Shown: positions 60,827-64,000 of the stretch, in pieces
How positions within the stretch are numbered: the first letter of the stretch is position 1
Layout of the letters: the number at the start of each line of letters is the position of its first letter
Source: Caldiserica bacterium UBA4822
GTDB lineage: Bacteria > Caldisericota > Caldisericia > Cryosericales > Cryosericaceae
DNA length: 64,000 bases
NCBI GenBank assembly: GCA_002402295.1
Contig: DHFO01000047.1
Span: 41,598 to 105,597 of the forward strand
Direction of reading: 5' to 3'
The notes under the pieces: generated by a model
Told to the model about the DNA's origin: nothing
Databases searched by the model: none
What the model saw: the letters and a program-made list of their open reading frames with translations, nothing else
Translations under genes and position numbers: made by a program

Positions 60827-61660
60827 TCATGCGCCAGGGTTCGGTTCGTCCCGTTCAGCAACGGCCGCGCCTGAATGTCCTGTACCTGGTAGGGAGACCC
60901 GATGGCGCCGGCTGAGGATGGGTGCCACGACGGCACCGGCCACAATGATGATGATATCTGTCCACTGATTCGGAGTCAGTCCAAGAACGTGAATGGGAAT
61001 CGAGCGGAAAAACTCAACGATGAATCCGGTCGCGCCGTAGAGGTAGAGGTACCAGACGAACACCTGACCGTTGTACCGCTTGCGAGGGCGAACAACAAAG
61101 GCCAGAATCACGAACACCAAAAACCCTGACGCCGAGTTGAACAGCTGTGCTGGCCATACCTTCTGGCCTAGCAGATCGCACTCCGACAACGGGTCAGTGA
61201 ACGTTACGCCAAGAATCGACGTTGTCACTGTTCCATTACAACAGCCGTTGAGCCAGCAGCCGATCTTGCCGATACCGAAAGACAGTGCAAGCAGAGGGGC
61301 TGCAATGTCTGCCATTTGCCAGAAATCCATCTGCCTGCGGCGCACGAGCCAATGCGCCGCAATGACGCCGCCGATGATTGCGCCAAAGTATGACAGCCCC
61401 CCGTTCCAGATTGCAATAATCTGCAGCGGGTGGGCAAGATACCAAGTGACATCGGGCGATGTGAGGACCCAGCCGATGCGCGCTCCTGCGATGCCCCCAA
61501 GAATCGCCGCAATGGCCATGTCAAGAACATTGTCCGTGTTGATACCCTGGTGGCGGGACTCAACGTATGCAGCAGAAACACTGACGGCGATCGCAACGGC
61601 TATCGCTACGCCGTACCAGCGTATAGTGATGTTCCCTAGAGTGAAAGCTATCGGATGCAT
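60827..61660 (-). CDS. lgt: Prolipoprotein diacylglyceryl transferase
   Basis: A 277-residue membrane protein with about seven helices, starting MHPIAFTLGNITIRWYG at an ATG preceded by GAGGAG. Signature GARIGWVLT, the catalytic YFGAIIGGVIAAHWL with its His, SFGIGKIGCWLNGCCNG and the C-terminal YLYLYGATGFIVEFFR with GLTPNQW. It transfers diacylglycerol from phosphatidylglycerol to lipobox cysteines, and would serve the DUF4349 lipoprotein encoded in the window. Start further upstream is not supported. Confidence 0.95.
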   Translation of the reverse strand: MHPIAFTLGNITIRWYGVAIAVAIAVSVSAAYVESRHQGINTDNVLDMAIAAILGGIAGARIGWVLTSPDVTWYLAHPLQIIAIWNGGLSYFGAIIGGVIAAHWLVRRRQMDFWQMADIAAPLLALSFGIGKIGCWLNGCCNGTVTTSILGVTFTDPLSECDLLGQKVWPAQLFNSASGFLVFVILAFVVRPRKRYNGQVFVWYLYLYGATGFIVEFFRSIPIHVLGLTPNQWTDIIIIVAGAVVAPILSRRHRVSLPGTGHSGAAVAERDEPNPGA

Positions 61661-61768
61661 GTACTTCTCCTCAGGCTGTCGGGTGTCGTCTCTGTGATGA
61701 TTATACTGCGAAATCGCCACGGCGACTACGCGGGAGCGGTGATGCAGGACGGGACTTATCCCGGCGCG

Positions 61769-61797
61769 TTGCTTTGACTGGCACGCCGTGATATAAC
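61769..61797 (+). promoter_or_regulatory. Leaderless promoter of rarA
   Basis: TTGCTT (61769-61774) and TATAAC (61792-61797) are 17 bp apart; the GTG start of rarA follows 7 nt after the -10 with no ribosome site. Confidence 0.6.
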
Positions 61798-61804
61798 TTG
61801 ATTC

Positions 61805-63016
61805 GTGGAAGATACACAACGCATACTACAGGCATTTGAACCCGAGAATCTTGACGAGTTTGTGGGACAGAACCTGGTGGCAGGACGCGACGCGCCGATC
61901 CGCAAGTTTGTCCGGGACCACGTGCCCTTCAGCGCAATCATATGGGGGCCGCCGGGGTGTGGGAAGACCACCTTTGCTCGCCTTGTTTCTGCTGACTTGA
62001 CTCAGCCGATGGAGTACGTGACAGCGGTGTCCGCTGGTGTGCCTGAGCTGCGTCAGATTGTGGCACGTTATGGTGGCAAGCCATTTGTCCTAGTGGTCGA
62101 CGAGGTTCACCGCTTCAACCGTGTGCAGCAGGACTTCCTCCTGCCGATGCTGGAGAACCGCCGTATGACGTTCATAGGCCTTACGACGGAGAGCCCATAC
62201 GCAGTTCTCTCGCCCGCTCTGCGTTCCCGGATTTTCATGCTCCGTTTCTCACAGCTGACGAGCGCTCAGGTGGCCGAGATTCTCGTCCGGGGAAGTCGCA
62301 AGGCTGGCCTGCAGTTGGACGGAAACGTGCTCAGCCGTATTGCGGCATTCAGCTCGGGTGATGCGCGCGTCGCTATTAACGCTTTCGTCTGGTTGTACCA
62401 GTCTGGGAAGCTGGTTGATGGCGCAGACCTTGGCGAACTCCTCAAGGACGTCCCTGTTGCCAAGAACTTTGAGCAGGAGCACTATGACCTGGCATCTGCC
62501 TTTATCAAGTCCATGCGTGGTTCCGACCCCGATGCCGCTGTTTACTACATGGCACGTATGATCGAAGCGGGAGACGACCCTCTGTTCGTTGCTCGACGCA
62601 TGATTATTCTTGCCGCCGAGGACATCGGCCTGGCCAATCCGTTCGCCGTTGTCATGGCGACCGCTGCGTATGATGCAGTCCGTGACGTGGGGCTCCCTGA
62701 GGCGATGTTGAACCTCACCGAGACTGCGATTTATCTGTCTGCAAGTCACAAGAACAATTCTGTTCTGGGTGCGATGAGACGAGCACGCGAACTTGCTCAG
62801 CGGACGAAAAACGTGGATACTCCGCTTCAGTTGAAAAACACAAGAGCAGGGCAGGCGTTGTACAAGTATCCGCACAGCTTCCCCGGCGGATGGGTTGAGC
62901 AGGAGTATTTCCCCGAGGAAGTCCGTGACCGGGCAATCTACCTGCCAACTGGTGTAGGATACGAGCGCGTTATTGTCGGTTATCTGAAGTCGCTGCATGG
63001 CAAGAAACCTGAATAG
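61805..63016 (+). CDS. rarA: Replication-associated recombination protein A (RarA/MgsA)
   Basis: A 403-residue AAA+ ATPase: Walker A IWGPPGCGKTTFARL (residues 48-55), Walker B FVLVVDEVHRFNR, sensor 1 FIGLTTESPY and arginine finger ALRSR. The C-terminal half has the clamp-loader-like helices and tetramerisation block (EDIGLANPFAVVMA, CxxHxN-type ASHKNNSVLGAM). It acts at stalled replication forks. The GTG start lies next to a -10 box. It is followed by the AlaX gene after 10 bp, probably in one operon. Confidence 0.95.
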   Translation: MEDTQRILQAFEPENLDEFVGQNLVAGRDAPIRKFVRDHVPFSAIIWGPPGCGKTTFARLVSADLTQPMEYVTAVSAGVPELRQIVARYGGKPFVLVVDEVHRFNRVQQDFLLPMLENRRMTFIGLTTESPYAVLSPALRSRIFMLRFSQLTSAQVAEILVRGSRKAGLQLDGNVLSRIAAFSSGDARVAINAFVWLYQSGKLVDGADLGELLKDVPVAKNFEQEHYDLASAFIKSMRGSDPDAAVYYMARMIEAGDDPLFVARRMIILAAEDIGLANPFAVVMATAAYDAVRDVGLPEAMLNLTETAIYLSASHKNNSVLGAMRRARELAQRTKNVDTPLQLKNTRAGQALYKYPHSFPGGWVEQEYFPEEVRDRAIYLPTGVGYERVIVGYLKSLHGKKPE

Positions 63017-63026
63017 GGAGAATCAG

Positions 63027-64000
63027 ATGGTCTCAGAGAAAGGTTACTGGGAGGATGGAACCGTCTTCGAGTTTGAGGCTACTATTGTGGAAGCGGTAGC
63101 AAGCAGCGGGGGACTGGTCGTGCGCCTCGACAGGACGTATTTTTATCCGGAGTCAGGAGGTCAGCTCGAAGACAGCGGAACGGTCGCGGGCGTTGAGGTA
63201 GTGAGTGCGCGGCAGGACGACCTTGGCCCGTATGTTGTGCTTCCTGCTGGCACGCTTCTCCAGGCTGGCCAGCACGTCATGTGTACCGTGGATTCTGAAA
63301 GGAGGGGCCGTCACACGCAGCTCCACTCTGCTCAGCACATCTTGAGCAGAATCCTCGACAATCAGGGCATTGCGACACTCTCATTTCATATGAGTGAGCA
63401 AAATGCGAGCATCGAAGTAAGTATGCCGGAGGTGACCGAGAGGTTCCTTCTGGAGACGGAGGATGCAGTCGAACGGGAAATCTGGAACTGCCTTCCTGTG
63501 GAGACAGTCTTTGTCAGCCCCGAGGATCTGGGGAAGTACGATGTCCGTAAGGTGCCCGAACTGCGGGGAGGCCCCCTGAGGTTGGTCCGTATTGGAGATC
63601 TGGACACTAATCCCTGCGGTGGTACTCACGTGCGGTCAACCGGTGAGATCGGTGGATTTGCCATCACGCACACAGACAAGGTGCGCAGCAACGTGCGGCT
63701 GTATTTTGTGGCCGGCAGGACCGAAACAGCCTACCGCAGGCAGCAGCGCGGTGTATTGGACGCCTTGGAAGGGAAGCTGACATGTGGGCTTGAAGATCTC
63801 TCGAGTGCCGTGGACAAGCTGCAGCGCTTCAGTCATGTGCTGACACGGCATGTAGAATCTCTGTCGTCGCTTGTGGTAGATTCACTTCGGCAGCACCTCC
63901 TGGAATGCGCGATGGCTCATGGGGTCGGGGTCCTGGTGCTTGACTGGGTGCCGACTGAGTTGGCTCATGCGGCGATTGGTGTGTCCACAGCGGAGCAGGC
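63027..64000 (+). CDS. Alanyl-tRNA editing protein, AlaX-L type (partial, runs off right edge)
   Basis: The first 324 codons of an AlaX-like trans-editing factor. It starts with an ATG after AGGGAG and has the second-domain-like entry YFYPESGGQLEDSG, then the editing zinc site His100 and His104 in HTQLHSAQHILS and Cys197 and His201 in NPCGGTHVRSTGEIG. Residues 250 onward are a helical region that continues beyond the window, the long AlaX-L form with a C-Ala-like tail. It would deacylate Ser- or Gly-tRNA-Ala. It is 10 bp after rarA. Confidence 0.9.
   Translation, partial: MVSEKGYWEDGTVFEFEATIVEAVASSGGLVVRLDRTYFYPESGGQLEDSGTVAGVEVVSARQDDLGPYVVLPAGTLLQAGQHVMCTVDSERRGRHTQLHSAQHILSRILDNQGIATLSFHMSEQNASIEVSMPEVTERFLLETEDAVEREIWNCLPVETVFVSPEDLGKYDVRKVPELRGGPLRLVRIGDLDTNPCGGTHVRSTGEIGGFAITHTDKVRSNVRLYFVAGRTETAYRRQQRGVLDALEGKLTCGLEDLSSAVDKLQRFSHVLTRHVESLSSLVVDSLRQHLLECAMAHGVGVLVLDWVPTELAHAAIGVSTAEQ

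Noticed and set aside
1..64000. CRISPR array, prophage, insertion sequence or integration site
   Set aside because: No regularly spaced repeats, transposase, integrase or terminal inverted repeats were seen.

Overview
This window is a moderately GC-rich stretch of a bacterial chromosome. Operons are tightly packed, often with 4-8 bp overlaps of stop and start codons. The content (GH57 alpha-glucan enzymes, Leloir genes, a glycerol operon with a DUF1667 protein, amidohydrolases, type I glutamine synthetase) suggests an anaerobic sugar- and glycerol-using heterotroph from a deep-branching lineage. No rRNA or clade-defining marker is visible; a Caldisericota/Cryosericota-like or thermophile-related source is only a low-confidence guess. 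A notable regional feature is that several genes (polA, rnj, glmM, rarA, an ECF sigma factor, an L,D-transpeptidase) have a -10 box 5-9 nt before the start codon and no Shine-Dalgarno, so they look leaderless. Neighbouring genes have strong GGAGG sites.

Layout. 1-10.8 kb: carbohydrate block on the minus strand (galT, galK, a GH1 glycosidase, three tandem GH57 enzymes, a second galT-like gene cut by the window edge), with galE divergent. 10.9-12.5 kb: Na/phosphate symporter. 12.5-18.9 kb: a LexA-headed SOS mutagenesis cassette in the order lexA, DUF6504-like gene, dnaE2-type polymerase, ImuA/RecA-like ATPase, DUF72 and a dead sirtuin; no imuB (Y-family polymerase) is present. 18.8-22.9 kb: dead C69 dipeptidase, PatB/MalY lyase, membrane protein, dead CrtO-type acyltransferase, tRNA-Ala. 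22.9-24.8 kb: dtd and a class III aminotransferase. 25.0-30.9 kb: glycerol operon (frameshifted ugpQ, glpK, glpA-like dehydrogenase, a cytosine deaminase remnant, second FAD oxidoreductase, DUF1667). 30.9-36.7 kb: cysteine hydrolase, an amidohydrolase plus its metal-ligand-less paralogue, plsY, mntP, uridine phosphorylase, a PII-like protein. 36.7-39.8 kb: ubiquitin-like sulfur carrier, glnA, guanine/8-oxoguanine-type deaminase. 39.9-46.1 kb: tRNA-Leu, ECF sigma/anti-sigma/DUF4349, glmM-glmS, tRNA-Arg. 46.4-51.5 kb: topB, membrane protein, HD hydrolase, PLP aminotransferase. 51.5-64 kb: RecB-like nuclease, coaE, polA, comEC, comEA, L,D-transpeptidase, tRNA-Leu, RNase J, lgt, rarA, alaX.

Functionally, the first block handles alpha-glucan remodelling plus galactose entry through UDP-sugars. 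The glycerol operon releases, phosphorylates and oxidises glycerol. The last block is DNA repair, uptake and RNA processing. The most interesting signals are the ImuB-less SOS cassette with its candidate LexA operator, the translationally coupled enzyme/pseudo-enzyme amidohydrolase pair, a ComEC whose metallo-beta-lactamase motif is gone, a GH1 enzyme missing its acid/base glutamate, the leaderless promoters, and a cluster of five decaying genes between 12.5 and 29.3 kb.
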